From Aestuariimicrobium kwangyangense DSM 21549 (GTDB taxonomy: Bacteria > Actinomycetota > Actinomycetes > Propionibacteriales > Propionibacteriaceae), in the NCBI RefSeq assembly GCF_000421525.1, contig NZ_ATXE01000001.1:248001-312000 (forward strand): a stretch of 64,000 bases of DNA, given 5' to 3'. The notes beneath the pieces are model-generated. The model saw nothing but the letters and a program-made list of their open reading frames with translations. It was not told where the DNA came from and searched no databases. This document shows positions 29,907 to 38,740 of this stretch, piece by piece. How positions within the stretch are numbered: position 1 is the stretch's first letter; each line of letters starts with the position of its first letter. Both the position numbers and the translations under genes were made by a program.

Positions 29907-31375
29907 CGGTCGCTGCCTGCGATCGCGATGATCCGGTTCAGGTCGAGGTGCGTCTCAACGGCGTCGGCGAGCGTGTCGATCATCCGCTCCCGGCGTTCCG
30001 CGAAACCGGGCGAGGCGGGGTCAGGACGCCACCGGCGTCCGGTATGACGTGCGGCGTGGGTGAGCCACGCCCTGCGGAAGCGGTCGTTCTCGAAGATCCC
30101 GTGCCACAGCGTTCCCCAGGTCGCTCCCACCCGGCATCCGTCCAGGAACTCCTCGGCCGCCGACTGCACGTCGCAGCGCCCGTGGTGGATCTCGTAGCCG
30201 ACCACCGGCAGGCCCTCCCACTCGCCCCCAGGGGTGGCAAGCACCTTCTCGGCGGCGAACACGACCTCCACCGGCAGCAACCCGAGGCCCGCGACTTCAC
30301 CCGGCGCTCCCTCCACTCCCGTCGCGTCGACGATCCGGGTCGCCAGCATCTGGTATCCGCCGCAGATGCCGATCGTGGTGCGCCCCGCCGCGTGCCGCGA
30401 GGTGAGAGCACGGGCCAGACCGGTCCGGCGGAGCCACTCGAGGTCGGCCATGGTGGAGCGGGTGCCCGGCACCACCACGACGTCGGCGTCCTGCACCACG
30501 GCAGCGTCATGGGTCACGGAGACGACGACGCCCGGCTCGTGGGCCAACGCGTCGACGTCGGTGGCGTTGGACACCCTGGGCAGGGCGATCACCGCCACCC
30601 TGAGGACGTCCCTGGATTGGCTCGGAGCCAGGCCCCACCTCCCGAGATCGAGCGAGTCCTCACCATCGAGAGCGACGCCGTGCAGCCAGGGCAGCACCCC
30701 CAGACACGGCATGCCCGTGCGGGCGGTGAGCTCGACGAGCCCCGGCTCCAGGACATCGGGGTCGCCGCGGAACTTGTTGATGACGTAACCGGCCAGGCGC
30801 GCCCGGTCGGCGGCGTCAACGATGCCCCAGGTGCCGTAGAGCGAGGCGAGGACGCCGCCCCGGTCGATGTCACCCACAACGATGACCGGCAGGTCGAAGC
30901 GGGCCGCCAGGCCGAGGTTGACGTAGTCGCGGGCGCGCAGATTGATCTCAGCGGGGGAGCCGGCCCCCTCACAGACCACCAGATCGTGGGCGTCGGCGAG
31001 GTCCTCGAAGGCTGCGAAGGCCGACGCCGCGAGCTCCCCCCGCCCAGTGGCGTACTCCCCCGACCGGAGCGTGCCGAACGGGAGCCCCCGCAGCACGACA
31101 TGACTGGTGCGATCACCGCCCGGTTTGAGCAGCACCGGGTTCATCGCGGTCGTCGGAGTCAGCCCGGCGGCCTGTGCCTGCAGGACCTGGGCTCGTCCGA
31201 TCTCTCCGGCCGGCCCTGAACCGTCGGGCGGTACGACCCAGGAATTGTTCGACATGTTCTGGGCCTTGAACGGTGCGACGTCCAAGCCGCGGCGGTGCAG
31301 CGCGCGACACAGCCCCGTCACGACCAGCGACTTCCCGGCGTCCGAGCTCGTGCCCGCGACGAGCAGCCCGGTCAC
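29903..31375 (-). CDS. cobQ: Adenosylcobyric acid synthase
   Basis: Amidates side chains b, d, e and g of adenosylcobyrinate diamide with glutamine and ATP. 490 residues. The P-loop-like VAGTSSDAGKSLVV is followed by FKAQNMSNNSWV, CEGAGSPAEINLRARDYVN and GDIDRGGVLASLYG, then the amidotransferase half with GICGGYQML and the His-containing YEIHHGRCD. The GTG start overlaps the stop of cbiB. It heads into the chain cobQ, cobBC, small ORF, cobU, cobS, all joined by 4- to 8-base overlaps. Confidence 0.95.
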   Translation of the reverse strand: MTGLLVAGTSSDAGKSLVVTGLCRALHRRGLDVAPFKAQNMSNNSWVVPPDGSGPAGEIGRAQVLQAQAAGLTPTTAMNPVLLKPGGDRTSHVVLRGLPFGTLRSGEYATGRGELAASAFAAFEDLADAHDLVVCEGAGSPAEINLRARDYVNLGLAARFDLPVIVVGDIDRGGVLASLYGTWGIVDAADRARLAGYVINKFRGDPDVLEPGLVELTARTGMPCLGVLPWLHGVALDGEDSLDLGRWGLAPSQSRDVLRVAVIALPRVSNATDVDALAHEPGVVVSVTHDAAVVQDADVVVVPGTRSTMADLEWLRRTGLARALTSRHAAGRTTIGICGGYQMLATRIVDATGVEGAPGEVAGLGLLPVEVVFAAEKVLATPGGEWEGLPVVGYEIHHGRCDVQSAAEEFLDGCRVGATWGTLWHGIFENDRFRRAWLTHAARHTGRRWRPDPASPGFAERRERMIDTLADAVETHLDLNRIIAIAGSDR

Positions 31376-32361
31376 CGGCGTCGCCCGACCAACAGGGCGG
31401 CGACGACGGCCGTGGCCGTCAGCGTCGCGGCGTCGACCAGTCGAGCCGCCCGTCGCACGTCGGTCGTGGTGCACGCCCGGTTCTCCCTGCCCATAACTGG
31501 ACGATCCTCCACCCTGCCACCCGGGTAGACGTTCCGCCCGCCCAGTCGCACGCCGAGCGCACCCGCCATCGCCGCCTCACACCATCCCCCATTGGGACTC
31601 GGGTGGCGTGAATGGTCTCGAACAAGAACCCGCCAGGCGACGCAAGCGTTCCCACCCACAAGGGGTGCCAGACCCGCGAACAGGACGCCGGTGGCCCGCG
31701 CCGGCAGCAGGTTCAGGAGGTCGTCGAGCCGCGCCGAGGAGGTCCCGAACCTGGCGTAGCGGGCGCTACGGTGCCCGACCATCGCGTCCAAGGTGTTCGC
31801 GCCACGGTGCAGCACCAACCCGGGGATGCCGAGGACGCCACCCCAGACCAGGGATCCGGTGACGGCGTCACTGGTGTTCTCGGCCAGGGACTCGACCGTC
31901 GCGCGCGCCAGCTCAGATGCGTCCAGCCCTTGAGGAAGCCGACCGCACAGGTGCGGGAGCAGGGCGCGGGCCCCGTCCAGATCCCCCACCTCGAGCAGAT
32001 CGGCCATCTGCCGGCCGGTCTCAGCGAGTTGACGGCCTCCCACCACGGTCCACGCCACCAGAGCGACTGGTACCGCGGCAATCAGCCCACGGGAAAGGCC
32101 CCCGCGCGTCATCCGGCTCGACGCCCGTTCCGCGCCAGCAGCGACACCCACGACCGGGGCGAGGGCGGCCACGGCGAACACTGTGCCGGCCAGGCGCGAG
32201 TCACGCCACGCCCTGCCCTCCAGCCATGCGGCCCAATGACCGAAGCCGGCGACTGGATGCCAGCGCTGCGGATCGCTCAGTGTCCGGTCGAGCATGATCC
32301 CGACGCTCAGTCCCACGGCGCGCGCGATTAGGTTGGGCCCGTGCTGTTCTTGGTCCGTCAT
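31372..32361 (-). CDS. cbiB: Adenosylcobinamide-phosphate synthase, CbiB
   Basis: Couples aminopropanol (phosphate) to adenosylcobyric acid; an integral membrane protein. About 329 residues, with WHPVAGFGHWAAWLEG, the ATVESLAENTSDAVTGSL motif, HRGANTLDAMVGHRSARYARFG and a hydrophobic C-terminal helix. AGGTGG lies seven bases before the chosen ATG. That ATG lies inside the first codons of the divergent phosphatase gene, so the two 5' ends overlap by 21 bases. It is the first gene of the late-step operon. Confidence 0.93.
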   Translation of the reverse strand: MTDQEQHGPNLIARAVGLSVGIMLDRTLSDPQRWHPVAGFGHWAAWLEGRAWRDSRLAGTVFAVAALAPVVGVAAGAERASSRMTRGGLSRGLIAAVPVALVAWTVVGGRQLAETGRQMADLLEVGDLDGARALLPHLCGRLPQGLDASELARATVESLAENTSDAVTGSLVWGGVLGIPGLVLHRGANTLDAMVGHRSARYARFGTSSARLDDLLNLLPARATGVLFAGLAPLVGGNACVAWRVLVRDHSRHPSPNGGWCEAAMAGALGVRLGGRNVYPGGRVEDRPVMGRENRACTTTDVRRAARLVDAATLTATAVVAALLVGRRR

Positions 32362-32916
32362 GGTGAATCCACCTGGAATGTTGAGGGTCGTCTGCAGGGA
32401 CAGACCATGGGCGTGCCCCTGACTGTTCGGGGGCGCCGGCAGGCGCGCGAAGCCGCCGACCTGCTGGTTCGGGCGGGGATGCGTCGCCCCGTCCGGTTGT
32501 TCTCCAGTGACCAGGCACGGGCAGCCGAGACGGCCGCCATCATCGCCGCCCGGGTCGCAGTCCCCGTCGCCTTCACACCGGAACTGCGCGAGCAGTCCCT
32601 GGGGAGCCTGGAGGGCCGGCTGGCCCGGGGCCTCAGCGCGCAACCGATCCCAGAGGGCGCCCACGTGTCGGAGATCGCCTGGGGAGGTGGTGAGACGATC
32701 GAACAGGTGTGGGTGCGGATTGCGAGCTTCACGCAAACCCACCTCCTGCCCTGCCCGGACGACGATGTCATCCTCGTCACGCATGGCACGCTGCTCCAGG
32801 TGTTCCTGTCGTACCTCGAGGGACGCAGCCACCGCGACGTCGACTGGGACGTCCTGCCCCGGAATGGGCAGGTGATCATCCGAGCTCTTCCCGCGTTCCC
32901 GGTTCCTCGGCCCTGA
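32341..32916 (+). CDS. Histidine phosphatase, probable alpha-ribazole phosphatase
   Basis: 191 residues, phosphoglycerate-mutase fold. The RHG catalytic motif is in LVRHGESTWN (His7), the acidic partner in REQSLGSLEG, and the second histidine in VTHGTLLQV. In a B12 locus the most likely job is removing phosphate from alpha-ribazole-5-phosphate or adenosylcobalamin-5-phosphate (CobC/CobZ type). Family members also act elsewhere, so no symbol is given. The GTG start is fixed by the closeness of RHG to the N-terminus. Divergent to cbiB with overlapping starts. Confidence 0.82.
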   Translation: MLFLVRHGESTWNVEGRLQGQTMGVPLTVRGRRQAREAADLLVRAGMRRPVRLFSSDQARAAETAAIIAARVAVPVAFTPELREQSLGSLEGRLARGLSAQPIPEGAHVSEIAWGGGETIEQVWVRIASFTQTHLLPCPDDDVILVTHGTLLQVFLSYLEGRSHRDVDWDVLPRNGQVIIRALPAFPVPRP

Positions 32917-32930
32917 TCGGAACGAGATCC

Positions 32931-32954
32931 TGCCCGGGCCACCGCCGGGGGGCA
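32931..32954. terminator. Hairpin between convergent phosphatase and NiCoT genes
   Basis: TGCCCGG and a CCGGG/GGGCA arm pair across the 53-base gap. There is no strong T tract; assigned mainly by position. Confidence 0.3.
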
Positions 32955-32969
32955 TCAGGCAGCGCGCCA

Positions 32970-34109
32970 TCATCCTGATCCGTCCACGTCGGAAAGCTGG
33001 TTTGCAGTCCAGCGTTCTTCGACCCGCAGCAGTCGCCACGAGACCACGGCGAGCGCCCACGTGACCGCGAAGAGACCGGCGATGATGAAGCCCACCTCGT
33101 TCATCCGGATGCCGCTGATCCAGTCGCTCACCGGGTTGCGCCAGCCGCCTTGATCGTGCAGCACGGCGACGAACTCGATGGACCCGATCACCAAGGCGAC
33201 GGCGACCGAGAGGCCGGTGATAGACAGGTTGTAGTAGATCTTGCGCACCGGGTTGAGGAATGCCCAGTCGTAGGCGACGCTCATGAACATGCCGTCGAGG
33301 CTGTCGAGCAGGCTCATCCCCGCCGCGAACAGCAGGGGAAGAGTCATGACTGCGATCCACGGAAGCCGCTGCGCCGCCCCGCTTCCCGCGAGAACCAGCA
33401 GGCTGACTTCGGTGGCAGTGTCGAAGCCCAGCCCGAACAGCAGCCCGACAAGGTACATCTGCCAGGGTCTGGTCACTGTGCGGTTCAGACGTGCCAGCAG
33501 GCGTGTGACCAGGCCGGCCGCTGTCAGTCCGGCCTCGAGCTCCTGTTCGGACAGGGCGCCGGTGCCAACCCTCCGAAGCATTCGGGCGACTCGCGCCAAT
33601 GCCACCAGGTTGAGCACGCCGATGAGATAGAGGAAGCCGCCTGACAGGCTTCTGCTGACCAGTCCGAGCACATGGTCGACCGAACTTCTGCCCCCGGTGA
33701 GCGTCGCCGCCAGCCCGGCTCCACTCGCGACCAGCGCGGCCAGGACCCCCACGATCGTCGAGTGCCCCATGGCGAACCAGAAACCTACCGAGGTGGCCCG
33801 GCCACCGTCGCCCCGCAACCTCCGCGTGGTGTTGTCGATCGCGGCGATGTGATCCGCGTCGAAGGCGTGACGCAATCCGTAGGTGTAGGCCGTCAGGCCC
33901 AGCCCGACTCCGAACACCCCGTCTCCGACCCGGTGGTGGAGGGGCACATCGACCCCGATCAGGAGACCGAAGGCGGCCACGTGCAGGAGGAGCACGATCG
34001 TCAGCACGCCCGACGCGTCGAGCCAGTCCGCGCGGTGCCACGCTGCCAAGCGCACGCGGAACCGGCCATTCCGGGACCCTGGCGCTCTGCTGACAGGGGC
34101 GGGTCGCAT
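32970..34109 (-). CDS. NiCoT family cobalt/nickel transporter
   Basis: High-affinity uptake permease, here almost certainly for cobalt because a cobalamin riboswitch precedes it. About 379 residues with eight or so membrane helices, the family signature RHAFDADHIAAIDNTTR, the FWFAMGHSTIV motif, and LFGLGFDTATEVSLL. I chose the ATG at 34109, which has AGGAGG five bases upstream. Cobalt delivery before early insertion by CbiX and late insertion by CobN would both depend on it. Nickel transport cannot be excluded from sequence. Confidence 0.92.
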   Translation of the reverse strand: MRPAPVSRAPGSRNGRFRVRLAAWHRADWLDASGVLTIVLLLHVAAFGLLIGVDVPLHHRVGDGVFGVGLGLTAYTYGLRHAFDADHIAAIDNTTRRLRGDGGRATSVGFWFAMGHSTIVGVLAALVASGAGLAATLTGGRSSVDHVLGLVSRSLSGGFLYLIGVLNLVALARVARMLRRVGTGALSEQELEAGLTAAGLVTRLLARLNRTVTRPWQMYLVGLLFGLGFDTATEVSLLVLAGSGAAQRLPWIAVMTLPLLFAAGMSLLDSLDGMFMSVAYDWAFLNPVRKIYYNLSITGLSVAVALVIGSIEFVAVLHDQGGWRNPVSDWISGIRMNEVGFIIAGLFAVTWALAVVSWRLLRVEERWTANQLSDVDGSG

Positions 34110-34139
34110 GGACACCTCCTGTGGGATCTCGCGTCCCGA

Positions 34140-34256
34140 TCAGTGGGGGTTCCCGGGGCGTCAGGGTCTGGCTTCCAGTCCGAGGACTGGTCACAGTGGC
34201 GCGACCGCGCCGGGTTCTCACCGGCTTCCTGTCCGCCCGGGAGGGGCGGGTGCAAC
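34140..34256 (-). promoter_or_regulatory. Cobalamin riboswitch upstream of the cobalt transporter
   Basis: The minus strand reads GGAAGCCGGTGAGAACCC, GGCGCGGTCGCGCCACTGTGA and a B12-box-like GGAAGCCAGACCCTGACGCC. It lies between the transporter and the 3' end of cobA, so it resets expression inside the strand-wise cluster. Confidence 0.9.
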
Positions 34257-34314
34257 ACTATCCCCTCGGCCACGGCGGACGCGCTGGTGGTCATGAGGTC
34301 CACGGCTGACGGCG

Positions 34315-35145
34315 TCATAGCTCGTCGACGGGCGAACTCGGGCTAGTCGGAGTGGTTCCCGACGTACCCGGGGTCAGTGATCCGAGGTCCATCCCGGCGA
34401 CGTGCCCGATCACGGTGAGCGCGGGCTGTCGGAGTTGATGTTCCAGGGACATGGCGGCGATGGTGGCCGCGGTTCCCCGCACCATGCGTTGCTCACTGGT
34501 GGTCGCCTTACTGACGACCGCAGCGGGGACGTCGGGGTCGAGCCCTCGAACGATGAGGCCGTCGCAGATCTCGGCGAGGTGGGTCAGGCCCATCATGATC
34601 ACGATCGTGCCTGACTGCTGAGCAAGGGCGTCCCAGTTCACGCTGGATGCTGGATGGTTGGGTCCGACGTGTCCCGACACCACCGTGAACCCCTGGCTGA
34701 CGCCGCGGTGCGTCACCGGGATCCCGGCGAGTTCCGGCCCCGCGATGGCCGAGGACACACCGGGGATGATCCGCACGGGTATGCCGGCCTCGGCGCAAGC
34801 TAGCCACTCCTCGCCGCCTCGCCCGAACACGAACGGGTCGCCTCCCTTGAATCGCACCACCCGGGCGCCGGAACGGGCGTAGTCGATCAACAACTCGTTG
34901 ATCGTCTCCTGCCCGGTCTGAGGCCCGTGAGGAATCTTGCCCACGTCGACGAGGACCGCGTCGGGACGGACCTCCACGAGGCAGGCCAGTGGTGCGAGGT
35001 GGTCGTACAGCACCACGTCGGCCTGCCGTAGCGCGCGGAGACCTCCCACGGTGAGCAGGTCGGGGTCCCCTGGACCAGCTCCGACCAGAACCACCTCGCC
35101 CGCTGTCCTGTCGGACTTCTCGTCCTCAGCCACCTGTCGCTCCAT
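34315..35145 (-). CDS. cobA: Uroporphyrinogen-III C-methyltransferase
   Basis: Methylates uroporphyrinogen III at C2 and C7 to precorrin-2, the entry to both B12 and siroheme. 276 residues, with VVLVGAGPGDPDLLTVGGL, KGGDPFVFGRGGEE, PGVSSAIAGPELAGIPVTHR and IMMGLTHL. It is the only copy in the window. Its start lies inside the last codons of cbiC (20-base overlap). The Ser/Thr/Pro-rich tail is not conserved. Downstream of it the transporter has its own riboswitch. Confidence 0.95.
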   Translation of the reverse strand: MERQVAEDEKSDRTAGEVVLVGAGPGDPDLLTVGGLRALRQADVVLYDHLAPLACLVEVRPDAVLVDVGKIPHGPQTGQETINELLIDYARSGARVVRFKGGDPFVFGRGGEEWLACAEAGIPVRIIPGVSSAIAGPELAGIPVTHRGVSQGFTVVSGHVGPNHPASSVNWDALAQQSGTIVIMMGLTHLAEICDGLIVRGLDPDVPAAVVSKATTSEQRMVRGTAATIAAMSLEHQLRQPALTVIGHVAGMDLGSLTPGTSGTTPTSPSSPVDEL

Positions 35146-35773
35146 CCCTTCCGCACAGTGCGTTGACCGCCGCTGCTGTGACGGCGCTCCCCCCGCGACG
35201 GCCGTGGACCACCAGATAGTCCAGGCCGAGATCGTTGCCGGCCAGCGCCCGCTTGGACTCCGCGGCGCCGACGAATCCCACGGGGATGCCTACGACGGCG
35301 GCCGGCAGCAGCGATGGGTCACCGGCCAGGACCTCGAGCAGGTGGAACACGGCGGTGGGAGAGTTGCCGATCGCGATCACCGCACCCTTCAGGTCGGGTG
35401 CCCACAAGTCGACTGCGGCGGCGGTCTTGGTGGTTCCCAGGCTGGCCGCCAATCCGGGTAGGCGCGGATCGTCGAGGCTGCAGATGATCCGGTTGTCACG
35501 GGGAAGCCGGGACCGGATGATGCCGCTGGCGACCATTCGCGAATCACACAGGATCGGAGCGCCCCGGCGCAGCGCGTTCGAGGCCGCCTCGACGAATCCG
35601 GTGGACCAGGCCATGTCGTCGGCCAGGTCGACCTGGCCGCTGGCATGGATCATCCGGGTCACGACAGGCCGGAGCGCTTCCGGGCAACGGGTGAGGTCGG
35701 CCTCGGCCTCGATGGTGGCGAAGGATTGCCGATAGATCTCCGCGGCGTTCTTCTCGTAGTCAAATCGACTCAT
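35126..35773 (-). CDS. cbiC: Precorrin-8X/cobalt-precorrin-8 methylmutase (set 2)
   Basis: 215 residues, same family as CobH at 14.9 kb but clearly divergent. The catalytic histidine is His43 in RMIHASGQVD, and the tail GRRGGSAVTAAAVNAL matches. The N-terminus FDYEKNAAEIYRQSF is of the CbiC type. It overlaps the cbiX-sirC gene by 14 bases and cobA by 20. In this neighbourhood, its substrate is inferred to be cobalt-precorrin-8; substrate form cannot be read from the sequence. Confidence 0.93.
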   Translation of the reverse strand: MSRFDYEKNAAEIYRQSFATIEAEADLTRCPEALRPVVTRMIHASGQVDLADDMAWSTGFVEAASNALRRGAPILCDSRMVASGIIRSRLPRDNRIICSLDDPRLPGLAASLGTTKTAAAVDLWAPDLKGAVIAIGNSPTAVFHLLEVLAGDPSLLPAAVVGIPVGFVGAAESKRALAGNDLGLDYLVVHGRRGGSAVTAAAVNALCGRDGATGG

Positions 35774-37025
35774 CGGCCACCCCCAGGCACTTGATGATCT
35801 GATCGCGAAGGCTTGCCGACCGTTTCGGATCCCGGTCGGACAGGACGGCGATGGTCGCTCCGCCGATCGCTCCGGTCGCGGGCGTCCACGCCGATCCGAG
35901 GGTCGCGCGGTCGGCGCGGACGCAGAACGTGTGCAGCTTGTCCGCGGACGCGGCCACGGCAGCGTTGAGTTCGTGGTCGTCGGTAGCTGCCAGGACGTAC
36001 CACGCGTCCTCCACGTCCGAGGCCCGGAACCCCCGGGGATGCCACCTGATCCGCCGGTCCGTGACCAGCGGCTGCAGGGCCGGGTGCAGGTCGGGTGCCA
36101 CGAGTGTCACGTCGGCGCCGGCTGCCAGCAGGGCGGGGATTCGGCGGTGGGCGACCGTCCCGCCACCGACGACGACCACCGGCCGTCCTCGCAGCAACAG
36201 GCCAGCGAGATAGGCGGGCGCCGGTGGTAGTGGCTCGAGCGTTCGAGCACTCTCCCGGTAGCGGGTGACGACCAGGTCGGCCAGTTCGGGACTGTCACCG
36301 ATCGGGTCCGCCACGCGCACGTGAGCGTGGGGGTGATCGAGGGCCCATTCGGAGGCGGCGTCCCGCACCCAGGTGGTGAGGCGGCCCGGGAAGAGGTAGT
36401 GCGGCATGACGACGAGTTTGCGGTGGCCGACGGCGTGCGCCATGTCCAGGGCCTCGGCCACGCTGGGCAGGGTGACCTGAATGAATGCCGGCGTGGCGTG
36501 GGCGTATCCGCCGGACTCCTGCAGCAGCCGGGTCAGCCGCACGTGGTCGGCGTTGGCGTCGGTGACGCTGCAGCCACGGCCCACGACGACAAGACCGACT
36601 TCGCTCACGTCCCAGTCGCCCCGCGCACGCTCGATCCGCTGGAGTGCCGCGGAGACCAGGGGCGCCGGTGCTCCCAGGTGCCGGGAACACACCACCCGGG
36701 CCTGCCCGTGGCCGCGACGACCGGCCTCGATCGCCTCGGGAATGTCGGCACGGACGTGGCCCCCCGCGCCGATCATCAACGGCACGACGACGACTCCGTC
36801 GGCGCCGTCGTCGAGCACGGAGGCGAGGGCGCTTTCGATGGTGGGTGGGGTGAGTTCGACGAAGGCCGCCTCGACCCGCACCCCGGGCAACAGCGATCGA
36901 ACTCTGTCGGCCAAGGCCAGGCACTCGACGACGCCTGCCCGGTCACGGGTCCCATGCCCGGCGAGGACCAGCGGGATCGATGGCGACTCGGGAGGGGTGG
37001 CCGGGTCCGTGGGGTCGAGGGTCAC
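35760..37025 (-). CDS. CbiX-type chelatase fused to SirC-type precorrin-2 dehydrogenase
   Basis: 421 residues. The first 265 form a tandem CbiX/SirB-like chelatase: half one has LAGHGTRDRAGVVE with metal-site His24, half two has LVVVGRGCSVTDANADH and VVMPHYLFPGRLT. From about residue 280 a NAD-binding dehydrogenase begins (VVVVGGGTVAHRRIPALLAAG) that resembles SirC/CysG-N. Together they would oxidise precorrin-2 to sirohydrochlorin and insert cobalt (anaerobic B12) or iron (siroheme). The B12 neighbours favour cobalt. The GTG start overlaps the cbiGH stop. Confidence 0.87.
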   Translation of the reverse strand: MTLDPTDPATPPESPSIPLVLAGHGTRDRAGVVECLALADRVRSLLPGVRVEAAFVELTPPTIESALASVLDDGADGVVVVPLMIGAGGHVRADIPEAIEAGRRGHGQARVVCSRHLGAPAPLVSAALQRIERARGDWDVSEVGLVVVGRGCSVTDANADHVRLTRLLQESGGYAHATPAFIQVTLPSVAEALDMAHAVGHRKLVVMPHYLFPGRLTTWVRDAASEWALDHPHAHVRVADPIGDSPELADLVVTRYRESARTLEPLPPAPAYLAGLLLRGRPVVVVGGGTVAHRRIPALLAAGADVTLVAPDLHPALQPLVTDRRIRWHPRGFRASDVEDAWYVLAATDDHELNAAVAASADKLHTFCVRADRATLGSAWTPATGAIGGATIAVLSDRDPKRSASLRDQIIKCLGVADESI

Positions 37026-38740
37026 TTCGGCATCCAGTGGTAGTCGCGGGGGGTCACCATCACGGTTCGCCCGTCACCCGCGGGAAGATAGCGAGTGGTC
37101 GACGAGCCGACGATCACCAACGAGTTCATGTTCACGACCTCCGGATTGAAATCGCGCAGCGTGGCCAAGGTCACTGCCTGATCGGGACGATCGGCCTCCT
37201 CGACGACCGCGACCGGTGTCGAGAGCGGGCGATGCTGGGCGAAGATGGCCAACGCGTCCGGGAGATGATGCAGGCGGGTGCGGCTACGCGGGTTGTACAG
37301 CACGGTCACAAGGTCCGCCTCAGCAGCCGCGCGGATGCGGGTGAGGATCGTGTCCCAGTCAGTGTGCAAGTCGGATAGCGAGATGGTGGCGTGGTCGTGA
37401 CCCAGGGGCGCGCCCAGGATCGCGGACGCCGCGAGGCTGGCGGTGACACCGGGGATGACCTCGACCTCGATCCCGTCGGTCCCCTGTTCCAACGTGGGCG
37501 AGGCCATCGCGTAGATGGCCGGGTCACCCGAGCAGACCAGTGCCACGTTGTGGCCTTGGCGCGCGAGGGCGATTGCGCTCGCAGTGCGTTCCTCTTCCTT
37601 CCCCATGGGCGTGCTGACGATCCGGGCTCCCGGGCGGATGAGGTCGCTCACCTGAGCGATGTAGGGGCGATAGCCCACCACGATCGACGACGCGCTGATC
37701 GCCCGCTGCGCCCGGGGGGTGGTGAGATCACGCGCCCCGGGCCCTAGGCCGACGATGACCAGACGTCCTCGCGGGGGGATGCGTCCGATCGCGCAGGTGG
37801 CCTCCCGCGTCCGCTGTTTGTCCACCACGAGGTGGGCGCCGTGCGCGAGCACCGACGCTTCGGCGACGCTGGACGTGCCGACGACCGCTAGCGGCGCGTC
37901 GCTGGGATTGGGGACCTTCTGGACACCGAGGACTTCGGCCGGGTAGGTGATCAAGGGCACGCCCAACTCCGCGGCCAGATCCAGCAGCCCTGGTTCGTCG
38001 GCCTTGGCGTCCACTGACGTGATCGCGGCGACGGACGCTGAGGCGAGACCGGCCCCGCCCAGTGACTGGTCGAGCAGGGCCCGCAGGCTCGACCCCGACG
38101 TCCCCCTGTTGCAGCCCATCCCGACAACCAGGCTCTGCGGGTTGAGAACAACCATCGGGACATCCCCCGGGTCGGCGACGATCCGATCGGACACCAGGAC
38201 GCGGGCCAGGGCGCCCGGGTGGAGGGCGTCCCCAGGCTCGAGCACGGCGACATTGTGCGGGAGGGGCGGCAACGGCCAGCGGCTCGTCCGAACGAGGTCG
38301 ACGGGTTCCCCGTCGAGGATGCAGCGCGACACCGCGGCCACGTCGCCGGTCCAACGCCAGCCGAGTGTGTCGAGCGCGGGGACGCCCAGGGAGTCCGTGG
38401 CAGTGGTCACCACCGCGACCGCCCCGAGACCCTCCGCCACCCGTCGAGCCAGCTCGTTTGCCCCCCGCCCGTGCCCACCGACGAGGGGAACGACGAACCT
38501 GCCGGCATCGTCGACGACCACCACGCCCGGGTCGGTTCGCTTCGACTGAAGCAGAGGGGCGATGATCCGGGTCGTAGCACCCACAGCGAGGTGGCTGATG
38601 ATGACATCGCACTCAGTCCAGGCGCGCGGGAGGCCGGCGACGGCGCCGTCACCATAGCGGCGGCTGGGTTCGCCGAGGATCCGATCGATGTCATCGGCAC
38701 GGGCCCTGCTGGCCGAGCCGTTGGTCACTTGACCGATCAT
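37022..38740 (-). CDS. cbiGH: CbiG-CbiH fusion: cobalt-precorrin-5A hydrolase and C17-methyltransferase
   Basis: About 572 residues. CbiG (about 1-320) opens the delta-lactone formed in oxygen-independent ring contraction; it shows VIISHLAVGATTRIIAPLL, VPLVGGHGRGANELARR, TTATDSLGVPA and the C-terminal LVVGMGCNRGTSGSSLRALL. CbiH (about 328-560) is the ring-contraction methylase (VIVGLGPGARDLTTPRAQ, VCSGDPAIYAMASP, YNPRSRTRLHHL). CbiG has no role in the oxygen pathway, so this gene is the best single mark of an anaerobic-type route. GGGAG precedes the ATG. Its end overlaps the cbiX-sirC start. Confidence 0.93.
   Translation of the reverse strand: MIGQVTNGSASRARADDIDRILGEPSRRYGDGAVAGLPRAWTECDVIISHLAVGATTRIIAPLLQSKRTDPGVVVVDDAGRFVVPLVGGHGRGANELARRVAEGLGAVAVVTTATDSLGVPALDTLGWRWTGDVAAVSRCILDGEPVDLVRTSRWPLPPLPHNVAVLEPGDALHPGALARVLVSDRIVADPGDVPMVVLNPQSLVVGMGCNRGTSGSSLRALLDQSLGGAGLASASVAAITSVDAKADEPGLLDLAAELGVPLITYPAEVLGVQKVPNPSDAPLAVVGTSSVAEASVLAHGAHLVVDKQRTREATCAIGRIPPRGRLVIVGLGPGARDLTTPRAQRAISASSIVVGYRPYIAQVSDLIRPGARIVSTPMGKEEERTASAIALARQGHNVALVCSGDPAIYAMASPTLEQGTDGIEVEVIPGVTASLAASAILGAPLGHDHATISLSDLHTDWDTILTRIRAAAEADLVTVLYNPRSRTRLHHLPDALAIFAQHRPLSTPVAVVEEADRPDQAVTLATLRDFNPEVVNMNSLVIVGSSTTRYLPAGDGRTVMVTPRDYHWMPK

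Noticed and set aside
32362-34221. A long N-terminal extension of cbiB (frame open to 34221)
   Set aside because: It would cover the NiCoT and phosphatase genes, reads as Arg-rich low-complexity sequence, and a ribosome site lies before the ATG at 32361.
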